Shown here: positions 12,638 through 26,055 of the stretch, one piece after another
Layout: every line of letters begins with the position of its first letter
How positions within the stretch are numbered: the first letter of the stretch is position 1
NCBI RefSeq assembly: GCF_949987515.2
Contig: NW_027192670.1
Coordinates: 1,426,001 to 1,490,000 of the forward strand
Length of the DNA stretch: 64,000 nt
Direction of reading: 5' to 3'
Source: Delphinus delphis
Lineage: Eukaryota > Chordata > Mammalia > Artiodactyla > Delphinidae
Translations under genes and position numbers: made by a program
Notes under the pieces: model-generated
The model's input: the letters and a program-made list of their open reading frames with translations, nothing else
Database searches by the model: none
What the model was told of the DNA's origin: nothing

Positions 12638-15600
12638 GGCCCAGTTTGCAATTTTGGCGGAAGATGAACAGGAATAGCGAGAACCAATGAGAGACTAGCT
12701 GGAGGTGTCTGGACGGGTAAATTTAACTCTCATTTCCCACCAGGAAGAGGAATTAACCAAAGGCTCAGCGTGCCGTGCTGGAACCAGATTAGGGCCTGAA
12801 GCCATCCTGCGGTGTTGCGGCCAGCTCACAAGAAAGTGAGTTGAAGAAAGGAGCTCAGGGGCACTGTAATTCACAAACCTGCAGAGTTATAAATGACAGC
12901 TATCGTCCAAAAATATACTGAAGTAAGGCTGCCAAGAGGACTTGAAAGCGGGGCCGAATTGCAGGAAACCGATTTCAGGAGGTAGACTGGAATTGCATTG
13001 AAAGCATAGGAAAAGAGGCAGAACGTCCACAATGATGCACTTGGCCAAAAAGGGCGTATGCGTTTTTTCCTGAATATATTCAGGAAAAAACGCATACGCC
13101 CTTTTTGGCCAACCAAGCAAGCTTGCAAAGGAAATCTGCACTACAATGAAGTCTCACTTCCCCCTGGTCAAAAGGGCCATCTGAATAAAGTGTAAAATCC
13201 AGAAAGGCAGGACAGGCCATGGAGAACTGGGAGCCTTGTTATGCTGATGGGCCGGATGTAAATTGCCAACAGACAGTCGGGAGAAGTGTATGGTGTTTCC
13301 TGAAACATCTCAAAAACAAAGCAACAGAGCCTAGGGCACTTCCACTTATGGTCCTATAGCTTAGGGAAATTAAAATCAAAAAGACACAGCCACCCCAAAG
13401 TTTGGGACGCCTCTGTTGACAAGAACCTCGTTTACCGTACAAGTTCAATATCACAGAAAGTGAAAAATGGATAAAGAACTTGTGGTACTTACGTACAATG
13501 CAGTATCACTCAGCAATGAAATCTATGTCATCAAGCCCGTAGCAGCATAATGAGTGGATTCAGGTACGATGATTCTAACTGAAATAAGTCACACAGAAAA
13601 AGAAATATCATAAGATATCACTAATACACGGAATGTAAACTTGGCTACACAGGAACTGAATTCCAAAACAGAACAGGGTCTCAAATTTAGAAAACCAACT
13701 TATGCTTGCTTAAGGGGAAAGGTGAGTTGGGGTGCTGCATAAAACCAGAGATTGAAATGAGCACAGATAAAGTTTCTTAAGCCAAATATGTAATAGACAA
13801 GAGCTACTCCTTGCTCAACGAAATGGACTAAACACCCCATATTAAATGCCTAAGAATGAACCTGACTAGTAAGTATCTTAAAACCTATGGATTGCTATGT
13901 CTCCAAAAGAGAATCAAGCGTGTGTCCAGGGGCATAAAGGCAGCAGTGATAGGATTGGAGAGGTTCGGTGAGCAAATGAAGACCCTTTGAAGTCATATTG
14001 CATAGTACCCATTACACGGGTTTCAACTACCCAGGTTTAAGGTATTCTTCCTTCAGCTAAAACATGCATGTGGAACCCAGAGTATGATCAACCGTGTGAA
14101 CAGGAGACGTGTTCAAATATGTCTCAGTTTTCCTCCCCTGGTACTCGGGTGCAACATTCCAGATGCTTTACTAACACTCTCCCCACTTGGAGAGTCAGCG
14201 CCTTTAACCTCCTGTTTGGCCCAGTTCGCAATTTCTGCGGAAGATGAACAGGAATAGTGAGAACCAATGAGAGACTAGCTGGAGGTATCTGGACGGACAA
14301 ATTTAACTCTCATTTCCCACCAGGAAGAGGAATTAACCAAAGCCTCAGCGTGCCTTGCCGGAACCAGATTAGGGCCTGAAGCCATCCTGCGGTGTTGCGG
14401 CCAGCTCACAAGAAAGCGAGTTGAAGAAAGGAGCTCAGGGGCACTGTAATTCACAAACCTGCAGAGTTATAAATGACAGCTATCGTCCAAAAATATACTG
14501 AAGTAAGGCTGCCAAGAGGACTTGAAAGCGGGGCAGAATTGCAGGAAACCGATTTCAGGAGGTAGACTGGAATTGCATTGAAAGCATAGGAAAAGAGGCA
14601 GAACGTCCACAATGATGCACTTGGCCAAAAAGGGCGTATGCGTTTTTTCCTGAATATATTCAGGAAAAAATGCATACGCCCTTTTTGGCCAACCAAGCAA
14701 GCTTGCAAAGGAAATCTGCACTACAATGAAGTCTCACTTCCCCCCGGTCAAAAGGGCCATCTGAAAAAAGTGTAAAATCCAGAAAGGCAGGACAGGCCAT
14801 GGAGAACTGGGAGCCTTGTTATGCTGATGGGTGGGATGTAAATTGCCAACAGACACTCGGGAGAAGTGTATGGTGTTTCCTGAAACATCTCAAAAACAAA
14901 GCAACAGAGCCTAGGGCACTTCCACTTATGGTCCTATAGCTTAGGGAAATTAAAATCAAAAAGACACAGCCACCCCAAAATTTGGGACGCCTCTGTTTAC
15001 AAGAACCTCGTTTACAGTACAAGTTCAACATCGCAGAAAGTGAAAAATGGATAAAGAAGTTGTTGTATTTACTAACAAAGCAATATCACTCAGCAATGAA
15101 ATCTATGTCATCAGGCCCGTAGCAGCACAATGAGTGGATTCAGGTACGATGATTCTAACTGAAATAAGTCACACAGAAAAAGAAACATCATAAGATATCA
15201 CTAATACACGGAATGTAAACTTGGCTACACAGGAACTGAATTCCAAAACAGAACAGGGTCTCAAATTTAGAAAACCAACTTATGCTTGCTTAAGGGGAAA
15301 GGTGAGTTGGGGTGCTGCATAAAACCAGAGATTGAAATGAGCACAGATAAAGTTTCTTAAGCCAAATATGGAATAGACAAGAGCTACTCCTTGCTCAACG
15401 AAATGGACTCAACACCCCATATTAAATGCCTAAGAATGAACCTGACTAGTAAGTATCTTAAAACCTATGGATTGCTATGTCTCCAAAAGAGAATCAAGCG
15501 TGTGTCCAGGGGCATAAACGCAGCAGTGATAGGATTGGAGAGGTTCGGTGAGCAAATGAAGACCCTTTGAATTCATATTGCATAGTACCCATTACACGGG

Positions 15601-15797
15601 TTTCAACTACCCAGTTTTAAGGTATTCTTCCTTCAGCTAAAACATGCATGTGGAACCCAGAGTATGATCAACCATGTGAACGGGAGACGTGTTCAAATAT
15701 GTCTCAGTTTTGCTCCTCTGGTACTCGGGTGCAACATTCCAGATGCTTTACTAACACTCTCCCCACTTGGAGAGTCAGCGCCTTTAACCTCCTGTTT
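12638..15797 (+). repeat. Two-monomer (3,160-bp) higher-order unit, copy 2 (M9+M10)
   Basis: This is the second copy of the dimer described for 9,478-12,637. The offset of 3,160 bp is exact for all the listed variants, with few private differences, for example GGACGGGTAAATTT in M9 against GGACGGGCAAATTT in M7. The pattern is what a recent unequal exchange of two monomers would leave. Confidence 0.8.
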
Positions 15798-18700
15798 GGC
15801 CCAATTTGCAATTTCTGCGGAAGATGAACAGGAATAGGGAGAACCAATGAGAGACTAGCTGGAGGTGTCTGGACGGGCAAATTTAACTCTCCTTTCCCAC
15901 CAGGAAGAGGAAATAACCAAAGTTTCAGCGTGCCGTGCCAGAACCAGATTAGGGCCTGAAGCCATTCTGCGGTGTTGCGGCCAGCTCACAAGAAAGCGAG
16001 TTGAAGAAAGGATCTCAGAGGCACTGTAATTCACAATCCTGCAGAGTTATAAATGACAGCTATCGTCCAAAAATATACTGAAGTAAGGCTGCCAAGAGGA
16101 CTTGAAAGTGGGGCAGAATTGCAGGAAACCGATTTCAGGAGATAGACTGGAATTGCATTGAAAGCATAGGAAAAGAGGCAGAACGTCCACAATGATGCAC
16201 TTGGCCAAAAAGTGCGTATGCGTTTTTTCCTGAATATATTCAGGAAAAAACGCATACGCACTTTTTGGCCAACCAAGCAAGCTTGCAAAGGAAATCTGCA
16301 CTACAATGAAGTCTCACTTCCCCCCGGTCAAAAGGGCCATCTGAAAAAAGTGTAAAATCCAGAAACGCAGGACAGGCCATGGAGAACTGGGAGCCTTGTT
16401 ATGTTGATGGGCGGGATGTAAATTGCCAACAGACACTCGGGAGAAGTGTATGGTGTTTCCTGAAACATCTAAAAAACAAAGCAACAGAGCCTAGGGCACT
16501 TCCGCTTATGGTCCTATAGCTTAGGGAAATTAAAATCAAAAAGACACAGCCACTCCAAAGTTTGGGAGGCCTCTGTTTACAAGAACCTCGTTTACCGTAC
16601 AAGTTCAATATCACAGAAAGTGAAAAATGGATAAAGAACTTGTGGTACTTACGTACAATGCAGTATCACTGAGCAATGAAATCTATGTCATCAGGCCCGT
16701 AGCAGCATAATGAGTGGATTCAGGTACGATGATTCTAACTGAAATAAGTCACACAGAAAAAGAAACATCATAAGATATCAGTAATACACGGAATGTAAAC
16801 TTGGCTACACAGGAACTGAATTCCAAAACAGAACAGGGTCTCAAATTTAGAAAACCAACTTATGCTTGCTTAAGGGGAAAGGTGAGTTGGGGTGCTGCAT
16901 AAAACCAGAGATTGAAATGAGCACAGATAAAGTTCCTTAAGCCAAATATGGAATAGACAAGAGCTACTCCTTGCTCAACGAAATGGACTCAACACCCCAT
17001 ATTAAACGCCTAAGAATGTACCTGACTAGTAAGTATCTTAAAACTGATGGATTGCTATGTCTCAGAAAGAGAATCAAGCGTCTGTACTGGGGCATAAACA
17101 CAGCAGTGATAGGATTGGAGAGGTTCGGTGAGCAAATGAAGACCCTTTGAAGTCATATTGCATGGTACCCATTCCACCGGTCTCAACTCTCCAGATTTAA
17201 GGTATTCTTCCTTCAGCTAAAACATGCATGTGGAACCCAGAGTATGATCAACTGTGTGATCGGGAGATGTGTTCAAATATGTCTCAGTTTTTGTTCCCTG
17301 GTACTCGGGTGCAACATTCCAGATGCTTTACTAACACTCTCCCGACTTGGAGAATCAGTGCCTTTAAACTCCTGTTTGGCCCAGTTTGCAATTTCTGCGC
17401 AAGATGAACAGGAATAGGGAGAACCAATGAGAGACTAGCTGGAGGTGTCTGGACGGGCAAATTTAACTCTCATTTCCCACCTGGAAGAGGAATTAACCAA
17501 AGACTCAGCATGCCGTGCCGGAACCAGATTAGGGCCTGAAGCCATTCTGCGGTGTTGCGGCCAGCTCACAAGAAAGCGAGTTGAAGAAAGGATCTCAGGG
17601 GCACTGTAATTCACAAACCTGCAGAGTTATAAATGACAGCTATCGTCCAAAAATATACTGAAGTAAGGCTGCCAAGAGGACTTGAAAGCGGGGCAGAATT
17701 GCAGGAAACCGATTTCAGGAGATAGACTGGAATTGCATTGAAAGCATAGGAAAAGAGGCAGAACGTCCACAATGATGCACTTGGCCAAAAAGTGCGTATG
17801 CGTTTTTTCCTGAATATATTCAGGAAAAAACGCATACGCACTTTTTGGCCAACCAAGCAAGCTTGCAAAGGAAATCTGCATTACAATGAAGTCTCACTTC
17901 CCCCCGGTCAAAAGGGCCATCTGAAAAAAGTGTAAAATCCAGAAAGGCAGGACAGGCCATGGAGAACTGGGAGCCTTGTTATGTTGATGGGCGGGATGTA
18001 AATTGCCAACAGACACTCGGGAGAAGTGTATGGTGTTTCCTGAAACATCTAAAAAACAAAGCAACAGAGCCTAGGGCACTTCCACTTATGGTCCTATAGC
18101 TTAGGGAAATTAAAATCAAAAAGACACAGCCACCCCAAAGTTTGGGACAGCTCTGTTTACAAGAACCTCGTTTACGGTACAAGTTCAATATCACAGAAAG
18201 TGAAAAATGGATAAAGAACTTGTGGTACTTACGTACAATGCAGTATCACTGAGCAATGAAATCTATGTCATCAGGCCCGTAGCAGCATAATGAGTGGATT
18301 CAGGTACGATGATTCTAACTGAAATAAGTCACACAGAAAAAGAAACATCATAAGATATCAGTAATACACGGAATGTAAACTTGGCTACACAGGAACTGAA
18401 TTCCAAAACAGAACAGGGTCTCAAATTTAGAAAACCAACTTATGCTTGCTTAAGGGGAAAGGTGAGTTGGGGTGCTGCATAAAACCAGAGATTGAAATGA
18501 GCACAGATAAAGTTCCTTAAGCCAAATATGGAATAGACAAGAGCTACTCCTTGCTCAACGAAATGGACTCAACACCCCATATTAAACGCCTAAGAATGTA
18601 CCTGACTAGTAAGTATCTTAAAACCTATGGATTGCTATGTCTCCGAAAGAGAATCAAGCATGTGTACAGGGGCATAAATGCAGCAGTGATAGGATTGGAG

Positions 18701-18957
18701 AGGTTCGGTGAGCAAATGAAGACCCTTTGAAGTCATATTGCATGGTATCCATTCCACGGGTTTCAACTACCCAGGTTTAAGGTATTCTTCCATCAGCTAA
18801 AACATGCATGTGGAACCTAGAGTATGATCAACCATGTGATCGGGAGACGTGTTCAAATATGTCTCAGTTTTCGTACCCTGGTACTCGGGTGCAACATTCC
18901 AGACGCTTTACTAACACTCTCCTGACTTGGAGAGTCAGTCCCTTTAACCTCCTGTTT
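15798..18957 (+). repeat. Satellite monomers M11 and M12 with paired palindrome changes
   Basis: These neighbours share AGGATCTCAG, AGGAGATAGACTGG and a matched change in both arms of the palindrome: AAAAAGTGCG on the left and CGCACTTTTT on the right, where other copies have AAAAAGGGCG and CGCCCTTTTT. The hairpin at 16201-16272 and 17781-17852 therefore stays perfect despite the change. M11 and M12 most likely arose by local duplication or conversion. Confidence 0.85.
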
Positions 18958-21900
18958 GGCCCAGTTTGCAATTTCTGCGGAAGATGAACAGGAATAGCGA
19001 GAACCAATGAGAGACTAGCTGGAGGTGTCTGGACGGGCAAATTTAACTCTCATTTCCAACCAGGAAGAGGAAATAACCAAAGGCTCAGCGTGCCGTGCCG
19101 GTCAAGATTAGGGCCTGAAGCCATCCTGCGGTGTTGCGGCCAGGTCACAAGAAAGCGAGTTGAAGAAAGGAGCTCAGGGGCACTGTAATTCACAAACCTG
19201 CAGAGTTATAAATGACAGCTATCGTCCAAAAATATACTGAAGTAAGGCTGCCAAGAGGACTTGAAAGCGGGGCCGAATTGCAGGAAACCGATTTCAGGAG
19301 GTAGACTGGAATTGCATTGAAAGCATAGGAAAAGAGGCAGAACGTCCACAATGATGCACTTGGCCAAAAAGGGCGTATGCGTTTTTTCCTGAATATATTC
19401 AGGAAAAAACGCATACGCCCTTTTTGGCCAACCAAGCAAGCTTGCAAAGGAAATCTGCACTACAATGAAGTCTCACTTCCCCCTGGTCAAAAGGGCCATC
19501 TGAAAAAAGTGTAAAATCCAGAAAGGCAGGACAGGCCATGGAGAACTGGGAGCCTTGTTATGCTGATGGGCGGGATGTAAATTGCCAACAGACACTCGGG
19601 AGAAGTGTATGGTGTTTCCTGAAACATCTAAAAAACAAAGCAACAGAGCCTAGGGCACTTCCACTTATGGTGCTATAGCTTAGGGAAATTAAAATCAAAA
19701 AGACACAGCCACCCCAAAGTTTGGGACGCCTCTGTTTACAAGAACCTCGTTTACCGTACAAGTTCAGTATCACAGAAAGTGAAAAATGGATAAAGAACTT
19801 GTGGTACTTACGTACAATGCAGTATCGCTCAGCAATGAAATCTATGTCATCAGGCCCATAGCAGCATAATGAGTGGATTCAGGTACGATGATTCTAACTG
19901 AAATAAGTCACACAGAAAAAGAAACATCATAAGATATCACTAATACACGGAATGTAAACTTGGCTACACAGGAACTGAATTCCAAAACAGAACAGGGTCT
20001 CAAATTTAGAAAACCAACTTATGCTTGCTTAAGGGGAAAGGTGAGTTGGGGTGCTGCATAAAACCAGAGATTGAAATGAGCACAGATAAAGTTCCTTAAG
20101 CCAAATATGGAATAGACAAGAGCTACTCCTTGCTCAACGAAATGGACTCAACACCCTATATTAAACGCCTAAGAATGTACCTGACTAGTAAGTATCTTAA
20201 AACCTATGGATTGCTATGTCTCCGAAAGAGAATCAAGCATGTGTACAGGGGCATAAATGTAGCAGTGATAGGATTGGAGAGGTTCGGTGAGCAAATGAAG
20301 ACCCTGTGAAGTCATATTGCATGGTACCCATTCCACGGGTTTCAACTACCCAGGTTTAAGGTATTCTTCCTTCAGCTAAAACATGCATGTGGAACCTAGA
20401 GTATGATCAACCATGTGATCGGGAGACGTGTTCAAATATGTCTCAGTTTTCTTACCCTGGTACTCGGGTGCAACATTCCAGACGCTTTACTAACACTCTC
20501 CCGACTTGGAGAGTCAGTCCCTTTAACCTCCTGTTTGGCCCAGTTTGCAATTTCTGCGGAAGATGAACAGGAATAGCGAGAACCAATGAGAGACTAGCTG
20601 GAGGTGTCTGGACGGGCAAATTTAACTGTCATTTCCCACCAGGAAGAGGAATTAACCAAAGGCTCAGCGTGCCGTGCCGGTCAAGATTAGGGCCTGAAGC
20701 CATCCTGCGGTGTTGCGGCCAGGTCACAAGAAAGCGAGTTGAAGAAAGGAGCTCAGGGGCACTGTAATTCACAAACCTGCAGAGTTATAAATGACAGCTA
20801 TCGTCCAAAAATATACTGAAGTAAGGCTGCCAAGAGGACTTGAAAGCGGGACAGAATTGCAGGAAACCGATTTCAGGAGGTAGACTGGAATTGCATTGAA
20901 AGCATAGGAAAAGAGGCAGAACGTCCACAATGATGCACTTGGCCAAAAAGGGCGTATGCGTTTTTTCCTGAATATATTCAGGAAAAAACGCATACGCCCT
21001 TTTTGGCCAACCAAGCAAGCTTGCAAAGGAAATCTGCACTACAATGAAGTCTCACTTCCCCCCGGTCAAAAGAGCCATCTGCAAAAGGTGTAAAATCCAG
21101 AAAGGCAGGACAGGCCATGGAGAACTGGGAGCCTTGTTATGCTGATGGGCGGGATGTAAATTGCCAACAGACACTCGGGAGAAGTGTATGGTGTTTCCTG
21201 AAACATCTAAAAAACAAAGCAACAGAGCCTAGGGCACTTCCACTTATGGTGCTATAGCTTAGGGAAATTAAAATCAAAAAGACACAGCCACCCCAAAGTT
21301 TGGGACGCCTCTGTTTACAAGAACCTCGTTTACCGTACAAGTTCAGTATCACAGAAAGTGAAAAACGGATAAAGAACTTGTGGTACTTACGTACAATGCA
21401 GTATCGCTCAGCAATGAAATCTATGTCATCAGGCCCATAGAAGCATAATGAGTGGATTCAGGTACGATGATTCTAACTGAAATAAGTCACACAGAAAAAG
21501 AAACATCATAAGATATCACTAATACACGGAATGTAAACTTGGCTACACAGGAACTGAATTCCAAAACAGAACAGGGTCTCAAATTTAGAAAACCAACTTA
21601 TGCTTGCTTAAGGGGAAAGGTGAGTTGGGGTGCTGCATAAAACCAGAGATTGAAATGAGCACAGATAAAGTTCCTTAAGCCAAATATGGAATAGACAAGA
21701 GCTACTCCTTGCTCAACGAAATGGACTCAACACCCTATATTAAACGCCTAAGAATGTACCTGACTAGTAAGTATCTTAAAACCTATGGATTGCTATGTCT
21801 CCGAAAGAGAATCAAGCATGTGTACAGGGGCATAAACGTAGCAGTGATAGGATTGGAGAGGTTCGGTGAGCAAATGAAGACCCTGTGAAGTCATATTGCA

Positions 21901-23694
21901 TGGTACCCATTCCACGGGTTCCAACCACGCAGGATTAAGGTATTCTTCCTTCAGCTAAAACATGCATGTGGAACCTAGAGTATGATCAACCATGTGATCG
22001 GGAGACGTGTTCAAATATGTCTCAGTTTTCGTACGCTGGTACTCGGGTGCAACATTCCAGACGCTTTACTAACACTCTCCCGACTTGGAGAGTCAGTCCC
22101 TTTAACCTCCTGTTTGGCCCAGTTTGCAATTTCTGCGGAAGATGAACAGGAATAGCGAGAACCAATGAGAGACTAGCTGGAGGTGTCTGGACGGGCAAAT
22201 TTAACTGTCATTTCCCACCAGGAAGAGGAATTAACCAAAGGCTCAGCGTGCCGTGCCGGTCAAGATTAGGGCCTGAAGCCATCCTGCGGTGTTGCGGCCA
22301 GGTCACAAGAAAGCGAGTTGAAGAAAGGAGCTCAGGGGCACTGTAATTCACAAACCTGCAGAGTTATAAATGACAGCTATCGTCCAAAAATATACTGAAG
22401 TAAGGCTGCCAAGAGGACTTGAAAGTGGGACAGAATTGCAGGAAACCGATTTCAGGAGGTAGACTGGAATTGCATTGAAAGCATAGGAAAAGAGGCACAA
22501 CGTCCACAATGATGCACTTGGCCAAAAAGGGCGTATGCGTTTTTTCCTGAATATATTCAGGAAAAAACGCATACGCCCTTTTTGGCCAACCAAGCAAGCT
22601 TGCAAAGGAAATCTGCACTACAATGAAGTCTCACTTCCCCCCGGTCAAAAGAGCCATCTGCAAAAGGTGTAAAATCCAGAAAGGCAGGACAGGCCATGGA
22701 GAACTGGGAGCCTTGTTATGCTGATGGGCGGGATGTAAATTGCCAACAGACACTCGGGAGAAGTGTATGGTGTTTCCTGAAACATCTAAAAAACAAAGCA
22801 ACAGAGCCTAGGGCACTTCCACTTATGGTGCTATAGCTTAGGGAAATTAAAATCAAAAAGACACAGCCACCCCAAAGTTTGGGACGCCTCTGTTTACAAG
22901 AACCTCGTTTACCGTACAAGTTCAGTATCACAGAAAGTGAAAAATGGATAAAGAACTTGTGGTACTTACGTACAATGCAGTATCGCTCAGCAATGAAATC
23001 TATGTCATCAGGCCCATAGCAGCATAATGAGTGGATTCAGGTACGATGATTCTAACTGAAATAAGTCACACAGAAAAAGAAACATCATAAGATATCAGTA
23101 ATACACGGAATGTAAACTTGGCTACACAGGAACTGAATTCCAAAACAGAACAGGGTCTCAAATTTAGAAAACCAACTTATGCTTGCTTAAGGGGAAAGGT
23201 GAGTTGGGGTGCTGCATAAAACCAGAGATTGAAATGAGCACAGATAAAGTTCCTTAAGCCAAATATGGAATAGACAAGAGCTACTCCTTGCTCAACGAAA
23301 TGGACTCAACATCCTATATTAAACGCCTAAGAATGTACCTGACTAGTAAGTATCTTAAAACCTATGGATTGCTATGTCTCCAAAAGAGAATCAAGCATGT
23401 GTACAGGGGCATAAACGTAGCAGTGATAGGATTGGAGAGGTTCGGTGAGCAAATGAAGACCCTGTGAAGTCATATTGCATGGTACCCATTCCACGGGTTT
23501 CAACTACCCAGGTTTAAGGTATTCTTCCTTCAGCTAAAACATGCATGTGGAACCTAGAGTATGATCAACCATGTGATCGGGAGACGTGTTCAAATATGTC
23601 TCAGTTTTCTTACCCTGGTACTCGGGTGCAACATTCCAGACGCTTTACTAACACTCTCCCGACTTGGAGAGTCAGTCCCTTTAACCTCCTGTTT
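18958..23694 (+). repeat. Three near-identical satellite monomers M13 to M15
   Basis: All three copies are 1,579 bp and share GCCGGTCAAGATTAG (19,099, 20,678 and 22,256; other copies have GCCGGAACCAGATTAG), ATGGTGCTATAG instead of ATGGTCCTATAG, and CAGTATCGCTCAG. This is a very recent local expansion of one variant, and it explains the one-base shorter period in this part of the array. Confidence 0.85.
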
Positions 23695-25273
23695 GGCCCA
23701 GTTTGCAATTTCTGCGGAAGATGAACAGGAATAGCGAGAACCAATGAGAGACTAGCTGGAGGTGTCTGGACGGGCAAATTTAACTGTCATTTCCCACCAG
23801 GAAGAGGAATTAACCAAAGGCTCAGCGTGCCGTGCCGGAACCAGATTAGGGCCTGAAGCCATCCTGCGGTGTTGCAGCCAGCTCACAAGAAAGCGAGTTG
23901 AAGAAAGGAGCTCAGGGGCACTGTAATTCACAAACCTGCAGAGTTATAAATGACAGCTATCGTCTAAAAATTTACTGAAGTAAGGCTGCCAAGAGGACTT
24001 GAAAGTGGGGCAGAATTGCAGGAAACCGATTTCAGGAGGTAGATTGGAATTGCATTGAAAGCATAGGAAAAGAGGCAGAACGTCCACAATGATGCACTTG
24101 GCCAAAAAGGGCGTATGCGTTTTTTCCTGAATATATTCAGGAAAAAACGCATACGCCCTTTTTGGCCAACCAAGCAAGCTTGCAAAGGAAATCTGCACTA
24201 CAATGAAGTCTCACTTCCCCCCGGTCAAAAGGGCCATCTGCAAAAAGTGGAAAATCCAGAAAGGCAGCACAGGCCATGGAGAACTGGGAGCCTTGTTATG
24301 CTGATGGGCGGGATGTAAATTGCCAACAGACACTCGGGAGAAGTGTATGGTGTTTCCTGAAACATCTAAAAAACAAAGCAACAGATCCTAGGGCACTTCC
24401 ACTTATGGTCCTATAGCTTAGGGAAATTAAAATCAAAAAGACACAGCCACCTCAAAGTTTGGGACGCCTCTGTTTACAAGAACCTTGTTTACCATACAAG
24501 TTCAATATCACAGAAAGTGAAAAATGGATAAAGAACTTGTGGTACTTACGTACAATGCAGTATCACTCAGCAATGAAATCTATGTCATCAGGCCCGTAGC
24601 AGCATAATGAATGGATTCAAGTACAATGATTCTAACTGAAATAAGTCACACAGAAAAAGAAACATCATAAGATATCACTAATACACGGAATGTAAACTTG
24701 GCTACACAGGAACTGAATTCCAAAACAGAACAGGGTCTCAAATTTAGAAAACCAACTTATGCTTGCTTAAGAGGAAAGGTGAGTTGGGGTGCTGCATAAA
24801 ACCAGAGATTGAAATGAGCACAGATAAAGTTCCTTAAGCCAAATATGGAATAGACAAGAGCTACTCCTTGCTCAACGAAATGGACTCAACACCCCATATT
24901 AAACGCCTAAGAATGTACCTGACTAGTAAGTATCTTAAAACCTATGGATTGCTATGTCTCCGAAAGAGAATCAAGCATGTGTACAGGGTATAAACGCAGC
25001 AGTGATAGGACTGGAGAGGTTCGGTGAGCAAATGAAGACCCTTTGAAGTCATATTGCATGGTACCCATTCCACGGGTTTCAACTACCCAGGTTTAAGGTA
25101 TTCTTCCTTCAGCTAAAACATGCATGTGGAACCTAGAGTATGATCAACCATGTGATCGGGAGACGTGTTCAAATATGTCTCAGTTTTCGTACCCTGGTAC
25201 TCGGGTGCAACATTCCAGACGCTTTACTAACACTCTCCCCACTTGGAGAGTCAGTCCCTTTAACCTCCTATTT
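23695..25273 (+). repeat. Satellite monomer M16
   Basis: A 1,579-bp copy with an intact palindrome at 24098-24169. It reverts to GGAACCAGATTAG, so it lies outside the M13-M15 family. It has private changes such as GTACAATGATTC near 24622 and a two-base loss in ACAGGGTATAAACG near 24986. Confidence 0.8.
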
Positions 25274-26055
25274 GGCCCAGTTTGCAATTTCTGCGGAAGA
25301 TGAACAGGAATAGCGAGAACCAATGAGAGACTAGCTGGAGGTGTCTGGACGGGCAAATTTAACTGTCATTTCCCACCAGGAAGAGGAATTAACCAAAGGC
25401 TCAGCGTGCCGTGCCGGAACCAGATTAGGGCCTGAAGCCATCCTGCGGTGTTGCGGCCAGGTCACAAGAAAGCGAGTTGAAGAAAGGAGCTCAGGGGCAC
25501 TGTAATTCACAAACCTGCAGAGTTATAAATGACAGCTATCGTCCAAAAATTTACTGAAGTAAGGCTGCCAAGAGGACTTGAAAGCGGGGCAGAATTGCAG
25601 GAAACCGATTTCAGGAGGTAGACTGGAATTGCATTGAAAGCATAGGAAAAGAGGCAGAACGTCCACAATGATGCACTTGGCCAAAAAGTGCGTATGCGTT
25701 TTTTCCTGAATATATTCAGGAAAAAACGCATACGCCCTTTTTGGCCAACCAAGCAAGCTTCCAAAGGAAATCTGCACTACAATGAAGTCTCACTTCCCCC
25801 CGGTCAAAAGGGCCATCTGAAAAAAGTGTAAAATCCAGAAAGGCAGGACAGGCCATGGAGAACTGGGAGCCTTGTTATGCTGATGGGCGGGATGTAAATT
25901 GCCAACAGCCACTCGGGAGAAGTGTATGGTGTTTCCTGAAACATCTAAAAAACAAAGCAACAGAGCCTAGGGCACTTCCACTTATGGTCCTATAGCTTAG
26001 GGAAATTAAAATCAAAAAGACACAGCCACCCCAAAATTTGGGACGGCTGTGTTTA
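25274..26055 (+). repeat. Satellite monomer M17, homogenised part only
   Basis: The first 780 bases match the array closely. The palindrome at 25677-25748 carries the G-to-T change in the left arm only (AAAAAGTGCG, while the right arm keeps CGCCCTTTTT), so it is the one-arm state of the change seen in both arms in M11 and M12. Similarity to the array drops suddenly after GTTTACAAGAACCTC at about 26,055. Confidence 0.8.

Larger units (their letters stand above)
1..26055. repeat. 1.58-kb tandem satellite array (probable common cetacean satellite), 16 full copies plus one partial
   Basis: Taking GGCCCAGTTTGCAATTTC as the start of a unit, copies begin at 1, 1579, 3159, 4738, 6318, 7898, 9478, 11058, 12638, 14218, 15798, 17378, 18958, 20537, 22116, 23695 and 25274, so the period is 1,578-1,580 bp. 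Copies differ at scattered single bases and very few indels. The length matches what I recall of the common cetacean satellite (about 1,579 bp in killer whale), which is the main reason to call the host a toothed whale. The monomer has no intact gene. The repeated 84-85-codon and 70-71-codon minus-strand frames recur because the unit recurs. Homogeneity ends abruptly near 26,055. The assignment to the cetacean family is from memory; the tandem structure is seen directly. Confidence 0.93.

Noticed and set aside
250..25777. Repeated 84-85-codon minus-strand frames and 70-71-codon frames in each 1.58-kb unit
   Set aside because: They recur with the satellite and run through the palindrome, which reads alike on both strands. 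The underlying sequence is degenerate LINE-1 and MITE-like DNA.
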